64,000 nucleotides of DNA from Perognathus longimembris pacificus (GCF_023159225.1 NC_063162.1:94506880-94570879); one strand, 5' to 3'; shown: positions 37,026-48,246, counted from the stretch's first letter. Numbers and translations: made by a program. Notes: generated by a model not told the origin, from the letters alone.

Positions 37026-37240
37026 TATATAGATAAATAGATACATAGATACATATATATGTACCTGTGTGTGATTAAGTTTATAGTACTTGGAAATTAT
37101 AAAGATTTTTGAGTAAAAGATTAATGCTTTTCTTCAAATTTGAGAAGTCTGCAACAATAGGTCTTCAAATATTCTTTCTGCCCCTTACTGTTTCTGAACT
37201 CTTTTATGGATTCCTATCATGCATGAAATGATCTCATAAA
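36641..37240. other. Intergenic DNA with a TATACA repeat
   Basis: Nothing gene-like. An aataaaag occurs near 36737 next to a GC-rich patch. The hexanucleotide repeat is listed separately. Confidence 0.4.
36982..37068. repeat. (TATACA)n microsatellite
   Basis: About seven TATACA units followed by (TA)n, gatacata and tatatgtac. Confidence 0.9.
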
Positions 37241-37395
37241 CAGTGTTAAGATTCCAACACAGAGGGAGGATTTTGCAGAGGTGATTAAGTTGAGGATCTT
37301 CAAATGTGGGTGTTTCCCTAAACTATCTTGGAGGACAAGAGCCTATATGAACATAAAAGGAAGCAAGATAGTCATAATTCTCTAGTACAAATTTT
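37240..37395 (+). repeat. Old MaLR-type LTR remnant, probable
   Basis: 'ttgcagaggtgattaagttg', 'aggatcttcaaatgtggg' and the following 'gaggacaagagcctatatg' resemble the central part of old mammalian MaLR-like LTRs. By-eye match only. Confidence 0.35.
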
Positions 37396-37644
37396 AAACT
37401 GAGGGATAATAAATTTTTTGTTACTTGAATTTCTCTTTAAAGTTTCTTCTATTAGTTTTTTTTTGGGGGGGGGATGAGAATCTCTTCTTAAATTGTCTTT
37501 TATTGTATTAGATAGGTTTTGCTTTAGCTAACCAAACACTCTTATAATAGCTCCTTTTGGTGTTTGTCTAGTAAATGCAATGTTGTTATTTCCACAGGGA
37601 TATTTTATATTAAGAGCATTTCCTTCTATACATACAACAGCATT

Positions 37645-37646
37645 TC

Positions 37647-37679
<33 letters not shown>

Positions 37680-37871
37680 ACCAGTCTTGGGCCTTGGACT
37701 CAGGGCCTGAGAACCGTCCCTGGCTTCTTTTTGCTCAAGGCTAGCACTCTGCCACTTGAGCCACAGCGCCACTTCTGGTCATTTTCTATGTATGTGGTGT
37801 TGGGGAATCGAACCCAGGGCTTCTTGTATATGAGGCAAGCACTCTTGCCACTAGGCCATATTCCCAGCCCC
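37645..37871 (-). repeat. Dimeric ID-type SINE with a (TC)n tail
   Basis: Well-preserved minus-strand dimer at 37680-37871. Its 3' tail, normally poly(A), is a (GA)n run on that strand, seen as (CT)n at 37645-37679. Confidence 0.9.
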
Positions 37872-38705
37872 TCCTACCTCTTTTATGCTGTGTGTATTTT
37901 AAACTAAAAATTAATAATATAGAGCAACTTTTGAAACCATCACTTCAGATTTGTAGATTTTGGTAGTTTTTGCCTTCATTACCTTTCTTAGACATTATAA
38001 TTCTGAAAGTTATTATTATTATTTTTTTGCTGTATGTGGTAACTGAAGTCTTTGCTCATTTAACTTAGTGATAATCTCATGATTGAACAGAGATTTTTTT
38101 AGATGCTTTTAATGCAAGTATTTCTCAGCCTTTCTCAAAGGACTTTGTGTGTGTGTTTTTGTTATATCTTCAAAATCTTAGTAGACACTTTATTGATCTG
38201 TGTTTATCCTTACTTTCTGTTTATATAATGCCACAAAGTGAGTAGAGGTAAGATATTAGTGTCACTCAGGGCTTTACTGAGCTCTGGACATGGATGTGAT
38301 CCTCTAGGATATGTTGAAATGTCCAAAGTAACCTATGAATATCTCATTGCACATTTATTTATGCCCCAATAATATTAACATTTTTTCATTTCTATACCAT
38401 CTATTAAGAAAATGATGAATGAGGTCACATTATCCTTATACTCCAGGAGAGCAACCACACCACCTAGGTTTATGTTTTCACCAATAAAAAAAATCCCTGA
38501 TCATTATTGAAATGAGCAAGAATGTGCTTAACATCCGTTAGCATTGCCATATCTGACATATGTCAGATATATGTATTTGCCATCTATTGCTTTGTCAAAT
38601 TACCTAGGTACAGGAATAGTGACTAGAACTCCCCTAGGCAACTGTCAGATTAGTAAAACAGTGACAATTCTTTAGCTAACAGTCTATTTTGAGGTGTTAC
38701 AAAAC
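37872..38705. other. Unique AT-rich intergenic DNA
   Basis: No gene or repeat recognised. It ends at the target duplication of the following L1. Confidence 0.5.
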
Positions 38706-38715
38706 CAATTCTGCT

Positions 38716-39823
38716 GAACTCAAAATACTAAGCCCCTCCAAGCCCAATAAACCAATTAGGAAATGGGCAAAGGAGCTAAAGAGAGACTTCACAAGAGAAG
38801 AGATAAAAATGGCAAAGAAACATATGAGGAAATGTTCAACATCCCTGGCAGTAAAGGAAATGCAAATAAAAGCAACCCTGAAATACCACCTCACTCCAGT
38901 TAGAATGGCCTATACTCTGAACTCAGGCAACAACAAATGCTGGAGGGGTGCGGGGAAAGAGGAACCCTTCTCCATTGTTGGTGGGAGTGCAAATTACTAC
39001 AACCACTTTGGAGAACAGTATGGAGGTTCCTCAAAAAGCTCAACATAGACCTACCTTTTGACCCAACCGTACTACTCCTAGGCATCTATCCTGAACAACA
39101 GGCCTCAAGATATCCAAAAGACATCTGCACTTCCATGTTTATCACTGCACAATTCACAATAGCTAAAATATGGAAACAACCCAGATGTTCCTCCACAGAT
39201 GAATGGATCCAAAGAATATGGTACCTATACACAATGGAATACTACATAGCGATTAGAAATATTGAAATATTGGTATTCGCAAGGAAATGGTCAGAACTTG
39301 AACAAATAATGTTGAGCAAGACAAGCCTAGAAAACAGAAAACAAAGGGGTATGATTTCCTTGATATATGACTGTTAAGGTGTGGGGAGGGGGAGACAGTA
39401 GAGACCAGGTCTGCAAAACCAAAAACTTCTTGTCAAATGATATTTGGGTCAGCGGCCCTACCTTATGTAACTCAAACCAAACAGCTACTCAACATATAAA
39501 GGTCAAAAATAGACTTCTCAGTGGATCACAATAGCTCAAAAGCTATGTATGTATGTTCATATAAGACAAGGATAAGCAAACTCTATTGTTGACGTTACAT
39601 TTAAAGTCCTAGGTGAATTTCCTTTGGTGTAGGCCACGTGGCTACTGCATATGTTTTTGGTACACTGTGTATTGTATATGTCTACCTGATCTAGGGAAGA
39701 GAAAGAAAAACAGGGTGTAAGATAACACAAGAAATGTACACACTGCCCTATTATGTAACTGTACTCCTTTTGCACAACACCGTGTCAAAAATTTTTTTAA
39801 TTAATAAAAAAACCCAAAAACAT
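38716..39823 (+). mobile_element. 5'-truncated L1 (lineage B): ORF2 C-terminus and 3' UTR
   Basis: Begins inside ORF2 at the 'aactcaaaatactaagcccc' block and closely parallels 52765-53885 of the full-length L1. ORF2 reads in one frame to about 38995 and in another to 39377, so a frameshift lies near 38940-39000, in the CWxG...HCWWxC zinc-knuckle region. The C-terminus is ...LENRKQRGMISLIYDC. The 3' UTR ends 'ttttgcacaacaccgtgtca' and an A/T-rich tail. A 10-bp duplication, caattctgct (38706-38715 and 40062-40071), encloses this L1 together with the SINE that follows. Confidence 0.9.
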
Positions 39824-39824
39824 G

Positions 39825-40061
39825 GGGGCTGAGAATATGGCCTAGTGGCAAGAGTGCTTGCCTCCTACACATGAAGCTCTTGGTTTGATTCCCCAGCACC
39901 ACATATATGGAAAACGGCCAGAAGGGGCACTGTGGCTCAGGTGGCAGAGTGCTAGCCTTGAGAGGGAAGAAGCCAGGGATGGTGCTCAGGCTGAGTCCAA
40001 GGCCCAGAACTGGCCAAAACTAAATAAATAAATTAATAAATTAATTAATTAAAAACAACAA
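39825..40061 (+). repeat. Dimeric ID-type SINE at the L1 tail
   Basis: Head 'gggggctgagaatatggcct', second monomer 'gtggctcaggtggcagagtg', body ending near 40019, then a tail of (AAAT)n/(TTAA)n. It lies between the L1 tail and the downstream copy of the L1's target duplication. Confidence 0.9.
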
Positions 40062-40244
40062 CAATTCTGCTATCTGTATTGATAGGTTTTCACATGGTAG
40101 TCAACTTTCACAGCCACAGTAGTTGCAATGTTGCCCATTCAAAAACCATGCAGATGAAGAAAGATAGAATGGGAATACAGTAGGGAAAAATACCATAGAG
40201 CTTCTAAAGTTCAATTAACCATTTTTCTAAAGTGAATTTCTATT

Positions 40245-41264
40245 CTGCACCATTCTGGCTGCACTGTGCTTTCTCCTAGCTACTGATTGCTACCTTCATG
40301 ATCATTTACTAGGATCTCTTCAGTCATAGCTAGCTGTTCTCCAACAGCTACTACATCTGGGAACTCATGAAGGAGCTGTTCCTGCAGGTGAAGGGGAAGA
40401 TGGTCAGGACAGAGGGTAACATTGATCATTTGCTGAAGTCCATGAAGGTGAAGGTACTGCAAGCACAGTAATGACTGGTGTAGATACTGTCATGAACCAT
40501 CATTTGTAGTAAAGCAACTTCTTGAAGAAACCTCACAAAAAATATATCAAAGATTATACAAAAATAACATAAGGGTCAACTTGAGGAACAGAAACTTGAA
40601 AAAAATTAAAGCTTTTTATGACAGGAGCTACAAAGCAAATCAACCACAGCCTTGCTCATTTCAATAACTACCAGGTTTTTTTTGGTTGTTGTTGGTGGTG
40701 GTGGTGAACACATAAATCTAGCTGGCATGGTTGTTTTCTGGGGCTATGAGGATAATGTAACCCCATTTATAATTTTCTTGAGCGATTGTATAGAAATGGC
40801 AAAGTGTTAATATATTGGGCAATTATTTTGGATTTATCACCTGTTACCATAACTGGCTATTGCTTGTAATCCACACAACACCAGGATTTAAAGCAAATGG
40901 GGTGGCTGTCACCTTGAACTCTTCATTTCTTTTGACCATGATCTATTTGGAGTGGAGACATTGTATTTTAAGAAAAACACAGCCAGGTGCTGGTGGCTCA
41001 TGCCTATAATCCTAGGTACTCAAGAGGCTAAGATCTAAGGTTCGTGGATGAAAGCCAGCCCAGGCTGGAAACTCCCTGAGACTCTATCTCTAGTTAACCA
41101 CCAGAAAACTTGAAATGCAGCTGTGGTTCAAGTGGTAGAGTGCTAGCCTTGAGATGAAGAGCTCAGGACAGCATCCAGTCAAGCTCCATGGATGACAAAA
41201 AGAAAGAGAGAAAAATAAACACATGCCATGTGGATTGTTTAAAAATACAGTTCATAAAACTCTA
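40245..41264 (+). pseudogene. TPT1: TPT1 (TCTP) processed pseudogene
   Basis: An intronless, decayed copy of TPT1, which encodes translationally controlled tumour protein. A 5' UTR remnant (about 40245-40297, 'tctggctgcactgtgctttc') precedes the ancestral ATG at 40298. A TAG replaces the fifth codon and another stop follows soon after. Recognisable coding blocks follow in order: 'ggggaagatggtcaggacag' (40391), 'agcacagtaatgactggtgt' (40462), 'gtcatgaaccatcatttg' (40488), 'aaatatatcaaagattat' (40540), 'ttttatgacaggagctac' (40614) and 'caataactaccagg' (40662). The ancestral stop is TAA at 40807-40809. Frameshifts and small deletions separate these blocks, so no protein can be made. The 3' UTR (40810-41264, 'ttggagtggagacattgt') is interrupted by a SINE at 40981-41213. 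No poly(A) tail remains. The minus-strand frame 40280-40462 is antisense and not a gene. Confidence 0.88.
40981..41213 (+). repeat. Composite Geo-type SINE inside the TPT1 pseudogene
   Basis: Best complete example of the composite SINE here. The B1-like half is 'agccaggtgctggtggctca' and 'ataatcctaggtactcaaga'. The linker is 'agttaaccaccagaaaac'. The ID-like half is 'gtggttcaagtggtagagtg'. It sits between agaaaaacac (left) and agaaaaataaacac (right), an imperfect target duplication of TPT1 3' UTR sequence. Confidence 0.88.
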
Positions 41265-41915
41265 GAGAATGCCCATTGATTTAATATATGCTAAAACATA
41301 ATTTATCTTGCAGTTCCTGGAGAAGCAAGAGCCTAGGGCACACTGCCACAAGAAAATATGGAGCCTTCTTCAGATAACTTCTGCAGTGGAAACTACAGGA
41401 AATCAGGAATAACTTCTGAGCTGCAACAAAGGAGAGTGACCATACTCATACCAATGGCAACATTTGAAGTAGAGCCTTGTATACACTTCATCATTACCTT
41501 TAGTGGGATTGGAAGAGAACCAAAGAAACTAACCTAGTTAGAAAGATAAAATGAAATAAAAAAATCTTACTGTTGTTGAAAACTTTTGAGCCCTCAATAA
41601 AATTCTATAAAAGATAATTTTGAATATTTTGTTGCATTTATTTAATAATAGGAGTGTCAGATGTGTTGCGACTTAGTTTCTCTTCATAGTTCAGGATACA
41701 GTCATCTACAATCTAGACTGAATGAAATATTTTGAATGTTATGTATACAGAAGATAACTTTATACCAACAATATGAATGCACTTGGAGAATATAAGCATC
41801 CCTTTTCATTCCACCCCTCCCTTTTCTCAGGAAAGATATTTCTGAATAAATATCACATAATATATGCCATCCATTTCATGTTTGATAGGTATGCCAAATT
41901 CACCTAAAGTTCCAT
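41265..41915. other. Unique AT-rich intergenic DNA
   Basis: Nothing recognised between the TPT1 pseudogene and the inverted L1. Confidence 0.5.
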
Positions 41916-41917
41916 TT

Positions 41918-43814
41918 CTCCCCCTTTATTGTCAAAGTGAAGTACAGAGGGGTTACAGATTCACACGTAAGGCAGTGAGTACATTTTTTGTTCAACTTGT
42001 TACCTGCTCCATCATTTTCCCCCTGCCTCCCCCCCCCAATGGGTTGTTCAGTTGGTATATACCAAATGGTTTTGTAAGTATTGCTTTTGGAATGGTTTGT
42101 CTTTTTATCCTTTGTCTCTTGACTTTGGTATTCCCTTTTTCTTCCCTAGTTCTAATATATGTATGCATAGTATCCAGGGTACTAAGATGAGATAGAATGA
42201 TAGAAGGGGTAAAACCACAGGAAGAGAATACAAGAGAAAAAAGAACAAAATGGGTACATTTTCACATGGCATGTTGAAAATAATTACAATTATATAACAC
42301 TTGTTTCAATAGCATGGAGTTCATTTCACTTAGCATCATCTTATGCATTCATAAGGGCATAGCTATTGTCCAATTGTGATCTTCTACTAAAACTAGTCTA
42401 AACATGTACTACTTATTCCCTATGAGGGAAATCATAGAGTCCATGTGTCTTTGGGTCTGGCTCACTCCACTTAGTATAATTTTTTCTAAGGCCTTCCGTT
42501 TCCTAAGGAATGGAGCAGTGTCATTCTTTCTGAAAGAGACATAGAATTTCATTGTGCATATATACCATATTTTCCTAATCCACTTGTCTTCTGAGGGGCA
42601 TCTGGGTTGGTACCATATTTTAGCAATGACAAGTTGTGCTCTGATGAACATTTTTGGGCTGGTGGCTTTAGTGTGGTCTTGTTTGTAATCTTTTGGTAGA
42701 TGCCCAAAAGTGGGGCTGCTGGATCATAAGGGAGCTCCATGTCTAGCCTTCTTTTATTTATTTATTTTTTTTTTGGCCAGTCTTGGGCCTTGGACTCAGG
42801 GCCTGAACACTGTCCCTGGCTTCGTTTTGCTCAAGGCCATTTGCTCTGCCATTTGAGCCACAGCGCCACTTCTGGCCATTTTCTGTATATGTGGTGCTGG
42901 GGAATCGAACCCAGGGCCTCATGTATATGAGGCAGGCACTCTTGCCACTAGGCCATATCCCCAGCCCTATGTCTAGCCTTCTGAGGAACCTCCATGCTGC
43001 TTTCCAGAGTGGTTGAACAAGTTTACGTTCCCACAAACAATGCAATGGGTTCCCTTTTGGCTACATCCCTTCCACATTTGTTATTGTTTTCCTGATAATG
43101 GACATTCTTCCTATGGTGAGGTGGAATCTCAATATTGTTTTGATTTGCATTTATTTTATGGCCAAGTGATGTAGAGCACTTCTTCATGTGTCTATTGGCC
43201 ATTCTCATTTCCTCTTCAGAGAAGTCTCTTTTTAGGGCTTTAGCCCATTATTTGAAGGGGCTGTTGGTTCTTTGAGGATTTGTGTTGGAGGAATTTAATT
43301 TTTTGAGTTCTATGTATATTTTAGATATGAGGCCTTTGTCGATTGTATGGATGATAAAGATCTTCTCCCAATGTGTGGGCTTTCTGTTTATTTTGCAAGC
43401 TACATCCTTTTCCCTGCAGAAGTTCTGAAGTTTGATGCATCCCCATTTGTCTAACCTTTCTTTGATCTGTTGCATTTCTGGGCCTTTATTAAGGAAGTTT
43501 TGCCCAGTGCTGAGGAGACCAAGTGTTTATCTGATTCCTTCTTGTAGCGTTTTAAGGGTATATGATTTTACTTCAAAGCCTTTGATCCATTTGGAATTGA
43601 TTTTGGTGCAGAGTGATATGTAAGGATCTAGTTTTAATTTGTTACAGGGGTTGAACCATTTTTGCCAGCACCATTTGTTGAAGAGGCTGTCTTTCTTCCA
43701 TTTTATTTTTTCAGCTCCTTTATCAAAGATTAAGTAGCCATGGTTCTTCACGTTCATTTCTAGGTTGAAATTGAACATGAAAGTTTGCCCCCAAACACAT
43801 TCTATGATACCCAT
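41918..43814 (-). mobile_element. L1 (lineage A), 3' part of a twin-primed, inverted insertion
   Basis: On the minus strand it starts in ORF2 at the block encoding NHGYLIFDKGAEKIKWKKDS (within 43527-43814). It continues through the FxREKDVACKINRKPTHWEK block (43248-43475), the basic region (43023-43208), the IWYQPRCPSEDKWIRKIWYI block (42409-42651) and the 3' UTR to 'gtacttcactttgacaataaa' at about 41918. Frames are broken by several lesions and by a SINE at 42753-42968. No poly(A) tail is left at 41918. Confidence 0.88.
42753..42968 (-). repeat. Dimeric ID-type SINE nested in the inverted L1
   Basis: Near-consensus minus-strand dimer with a T-rich tail at its left. It is flanked by the perfect 14-bp duplication atgtctagccttct (42739-42752 and 42969-42982). 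It inserted after the L1. Confidence 0.97.
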
Positions 43815-45225
43815 ATAACCCTTATTCCCAAACCAGACAGACTCATCAAGGAAAGAGAACTATAGACCTATTTCCTTGATGAACATCAGTGCAAAAATTC
43901 TCAACAAACTTTTGGCCAATCAACTTCAACAAGTCATCAAAAAAAATCATACACTATGATCAAACTGGATTCATTCCAGGTATGCAAAGCTGGTTCAATA
44001 TACATAAGTCAATTAACATAATCCACCACATCACCTTGAGCAAGGTCAAGAATTACATGATTATTTCTCTAGATGCAGAAAAGGTATTTGATAAAATCCA
44101 GCACCCATTTATGATAAAAGCTTTGGAGAATCTAGGATTCCAGGGAACATTCCTGAATATAATTAAGGCTGTCTATGACAAACCCACAGGCCACATTACT
44201 CTTAATGGGGAAAAGTTAAAGCCATTTCCTCTAAAATCAGGAGCAAGATAAGGTTGTCTATCTCTCCTCTTCTCTTCAACATAGTACTAGAATTCCTAGC
44301 CAGATCAATAAGGCAAGAGGAAGACAGAAAGGGGATCCAAGTAGGAAAAGATGAAATTAAACTCTCTCTTTGCAGACATGATCCTGTATCTATTATTTAT
44401 TTATTTTTTTGCCAGTCCTGGGCCTTGAACTCAGGGCCTGCGCACTGTCCCTGGCTTCTTTTTGCTCAAGGCTAGCACTCTGCCACTTGAGCCACAGTGC
44501 CTCTTCTGGCCTTTTCTATATATGTGGTGCTGAGGAATCGAACCCAGTATTTCATGTATATGAGGCAAGCACTCTTGCCACTAGGCCATATTCCCAGCCA
44601 CATGATCCTGTATCTAAAGAACCTCATAGACTCTACTCCCAAGTTACTTGAGCTGACCCAAAACTTTGATAAAGTAGCAGGATATAAAATAACTTCTCAA
44701 AAATCAATGGCGTTTATATATGCCAACAGCCGGAACAGTAAAGAGTAAGGCTGAAACTAGGAAAGCAACTCCTTTTGCAATAGCCTCAAAAACATAAAAT
44801 ACTTAGGAATAGCCTTATAACTAAAGAAGTGAAAGACCTCTATGATGATAACTTTAAAATCTGAAAAAGTAAATTAAGGCAGAACTAAGGAAATGGAAAA
44901 TCTCCCATGAAACTGCATTGGGAGGATTAACATTGTCAAAATGGCAATATTGCCAAAGCTATCTACAAATTCCATGCAATACCCATCCGTATCCCAACAC
45001 CATTCTTTAAAGAAATAGAGGAAGCAATCCAGAAATTCATATGGAACAATAAAAGACCCCCAAATAGCAAAAACAAAACTATATAGAAAGAACAGTGCTG
45101 GAGGAATTTCAATACCAAACTTCAAGCTGTACTACAAAGCTATAGTAATAAAAACAGCTTGGTATTGGTATAAGAACAGGCCTAAAGACCAATGGAACAG
45201 AACTTAAGATCCAATCTTTAAAAAT
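43815..45225 (+). mobile_element. L1 (lineage A), inverted 5' part of the twin-primed insertion
   Basis: Plus-strand ORF2 reverse-transcriptase region. It starts at the TLIPKPD motif (about 43823) and includes [20 protein letters not shown] (43960-44020), [15 protein letters not shown] (44070-44110) and [20 protein letters not shown] (44254-44320). It ends at the [12 protein letters not shown] block (about 45160-45200). The catalytic FADD region near 44370 is interrupted by a SINE. Many stops are present. Its ORF2 end point is adjacent to the ORF2 start point of the minus-strand segment 41918-43814, so both belong to one insertion. Confidence 0.88.
44393..44599 (-). repeat. Dimeric ID-type SINE nested in L1 RT sequence
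   Basis: Minus-strand dimer flanked by the perfect 17-bp duplication acatgatcctgtatcta (44376-44392 and 44600-44616). It splits the LFADD-type region of the inverted L1. Confidence 0.97.
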
Positions 45226-45407
45226 TTTTATTTGAAAATGCTAAAAATAGAGGGGCTACTGTTACATAAATTAGGCAAAGAGTATGTTTACTTTTGGATA
45301 ATGTCACCCCATCACACAGTTTCTAATTTTGCAAACTTTTTTCCCTTAGCTTAGCCAACTTTCATGTAGTCACATTTCAAATCAAAAGTCACTTCAAAAT
45401 CAAGCAT

Positions 45408-45495
45408 GGGGCTGGAGAGTATCTCAGTGGCAAAGCTCTTGGCTAGCAAGTGCAGCATCCTGGGTTTGGTCCCTGGTACTAAGAGGAAAAGACAA
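45408..45495 (+). repeat. Monomeric ID SINE
   Basis: An 88-bp single ID unit: 'ggggctggagagtatctcag' head and 'ctgggtttggtccctggtac' box B region, with an A-rich tail. The 12-bp duplication aaaatcaagcat flanks it at 45396-45407 and 45496-45507. It lacks the second monomer of the other ID-type copies. Confidence 0.92.
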
Positions 45496-45507
45496 AAAAT
45501 CAAGCAT

Positions 45508-46815
45508 TCCTTCCCCAAGGTCTTTTTGTAATCCAAGTGGTAATGCGTTTTCATTGAATTCACTAATTGAATTTCTCTTTAAGTTACTTTTCAGATAGTA
45601 ATATAATGGTTGATGGGTATGTGCAGACCCACTAAATTAGTGACAGGCATTACAAAATTTCAGCTTTTGTAAGCTCTGTGTTTAAAATAATGCTTGCACA
45701 TCTGTAATGTATTTGAGCATTTCAGATAATTGGAAGAGAGAGTTGAGAGTACTATACCAGGAAACAGGAGAACAGGAGATGAAAATAAGGATTGTGGTGC
45801 TGTCTATTTCTAAGCAGACAATAGAAAAACATATTGGATAACTTTATCTCTTTTATAACAAGTGGCTATTGTTTCTTTTGCTTCCCTGGAGAGGAAAATC
45901 TATTTATCTAACTTGGGAATGCCTTTCTTTGCAGTAGGACTTAATGCTTCAGAGCTCAAAAAGAAAGAATTGTCATTGACTGGGATGGGAGGAGAAGCAT
46001 ATAGCCAAATATTTTGTTCAGTTTTTCCTCAAAACTTAGGAAAGGAAAAAAACACAGATCCACATATTACATTAATCATTAAACAAAGAAAATATTCTCA
46101 CTTAGTGACTAAAGGATAATAAGGTTATTTTGATGATATCAGGTATAATAATCAAAAATAAATAAATTCTGTGAATTTGTTTGTAGAAAGTTAAATTGGT
46201 TGACGTGTCCTGTCTTTTGCATTTGTAGTTTCTCTTACTTTATGATTTGCTTCCAACAAAAATTGTGTTGGTAAGATGAATAAAAAACCTAAGTATAGGA
46301 AGAAGTTGATGGATAGCTTTATGTTCTGTTCATGGAAAAATCCTCTTCAGGAAAGACTCCAAATAATTAACTGGAAAAGGGTGGGACGAATAACTCATGT
46401 CAGGAAAGAAAAATTTATGAAAAAAAAGAATGTCAGAACTTTGGTTATTTGTAACTTAAGGTGTACTTTAACTTCTCCTGGAGAGATTCAACAACTACAG
46501 TTGAATTGTATTATTTCCAATGAAATGATTTGGCTCAAATCTTTTCCTGTTTCATTACCTGGCTTCCATGAGGAGAAGTGAGATAAACCAGGGCAGATAC
46601 TGGGCCAAATTACACAACATTTTGGGAGACATCTTGAATATAAGATATATTATATCCATATCCCTCTTCTTGTGCCATTATTGTAATTACCAGTGAACCA
46701 TAGAAAGCAATGAAAAATTTTCTAAATTTTGTCATTTTATACTTTTATATTTCTAAAAGCAGCATACTTTCTCAAGTAAAGAATTATGTGTGACCAAACC
46801 ATTTTTATTCAGTTT
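45508..46815. other. Unique AT-rich intergenic DNA
   Basis: No repeat recognised. The open frames at 45862-46119 and 46276-46581 (85 and 101 codons) have Lys/Ile-rich products with no recognisable domain. Confidence 0.45.
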
Positions 46816-46828
46816 AAAACTTAATATA

Positions 46829-48246
46829 AAAAACCAGCAGCCAGAAGGAGTGGAGAAACTCAGGAAAACAAAAAGGAGCAAAAAAGAAGAGCCAAAAACC
46901 TACACGGAGCCGGAGAATCTACGGGGCACCCTCCCCCCACCAGCCCACCCTGGCCCGAACAGGGCCAGTCTGGGAAAGGGGACCCGGTGATCAGCAGACC
47001 AACTGCCCGGAGCGCAGAGTCCAGACAGCAGGACTCCACGGACACTAGGGAGAGTGCGGACCAAGACACACTGTGGCAACGGGAAGTTCGGGTACACACT
47101 GGGAACAGACTTAAGCGGCTGGGGAACCTAGTGGTGCAGAAGGGGAGAGCCGGGGACACCACCACGACCTTTTGCCACACCACAGAACTCCACCCCCGAA
47201 GGACCAACGGTGGTGTGGGACACACACACAATCCAGGACCAGTGAGTCCCCCATTACCCTCTTCCCCCAACGGGAGACCAGCTGTCAGAGGCCCAAACAC
47301 TACAAAGAAGCTAGATCTCCCTCCTTTCCCCTCCCCACCCCGAGGGAACAAAGAACCCCCAAATCAGGCGGAAAGCTCCCATCAGGCGCTGGGAAGTCAC
47401 AGGAGTTTAGCAGGGGAAGGGCGGAGCAGCCCCAAGGCTGCCCGGGAGCCTGAACTGGCCGAACCGGCCCTGTCCCCTTCCCAACAGGGGCTGGGGGACA
47501 GCCTGCAGTGCAAGAGCCACCCAAGGTGCCTGGACCTTGCGAACTTTCACAACTAAAATCACAGGCGCTGGTGGGCAATACTGGCACAGCAGGGGCATCT
47601 GGGCCTGATCACGTGCCCTCCTCGCAGTGGAGGCACAGTCTGAGGGCACTAACCCGCACCTGGACAGTTGATCCCACTGGGCCCCACACATACCGCCCCC
47701 CACAGCGGACTCGCGGCAGGGTGCAAGCACAACCCAACAACCCGGGGCTCGCTGTGGTAGGCGTACCCCGCTCAGGTGGATGGGGCCACAGCTGCAGCGC
47801 CAGTTGTACTGGGCGCACAGCGAACAGGTGGGCAGGGCCCCCTGCAACAGCACACACTCTGGTAGGTGTACCCCGCTCTGGTAGGCACACCTACACAGGA
47901 GGGCAGAGCTCTCCATTGGCCCGTGCCCACTCAGTTTGGCACATTTTGCACAAGTGGGTGGGCCGCTCAACAACACTGGCCCTGGAGCAGTCCACACAGG
48001 AAGGCGAACTGCCTGAGAGGTGAGCTCCTCTGACCAAGATACAGGGTGGAAAAAAGAACCAAAGAAGAGATAAGCCTCCACGCCATGCTGAATCAGTGAG
48101 CAGAAAACCCCCAACAGGGGCACGCTAGGGTCAGCACAGCACAGCGGCAGGACACTGTCCTGCAGAGAAAGACTCAGAACCTACTGGACCCCAAGTGCTG
48201 GGAGAGTGACCACCTCAACAACAACCAAGAAGGTCACGCTCACCCA
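46829..48246 (+). promoter_or_regulatory. L1 5' UTR, GC- and CpG-rich
   Basis: About 1.4 kb of GC-rich sequence upstream of ORF1, expected to hold the internal Pol II promoter of the element. A motif close to 'ggtaggcgtaccccgctc' recurs at 47756 and 47861, 105 bp apart, hinting at a partial internal repeat. Open frames exist on both strands (189 codons plus at 46987-47556; 238 codons minus at 47407-48123). Neither resembles a known protein and both may reflect the lack of AT-rich stop codons. Confidence 0.75.

Noticed and set aside
36982..37068. Regular TATACA array considered as a CRISPR-like or satellite array
   Set aside because: It has no spacers and short units. It is an ordinary microsatellite in mammalian DNA.
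46276..46581. 101-codon frame upstream of the full-length L1
   Set aside because: Lys/Ile-rich composition, no domain recognised, no promoter or polyadenylation context.
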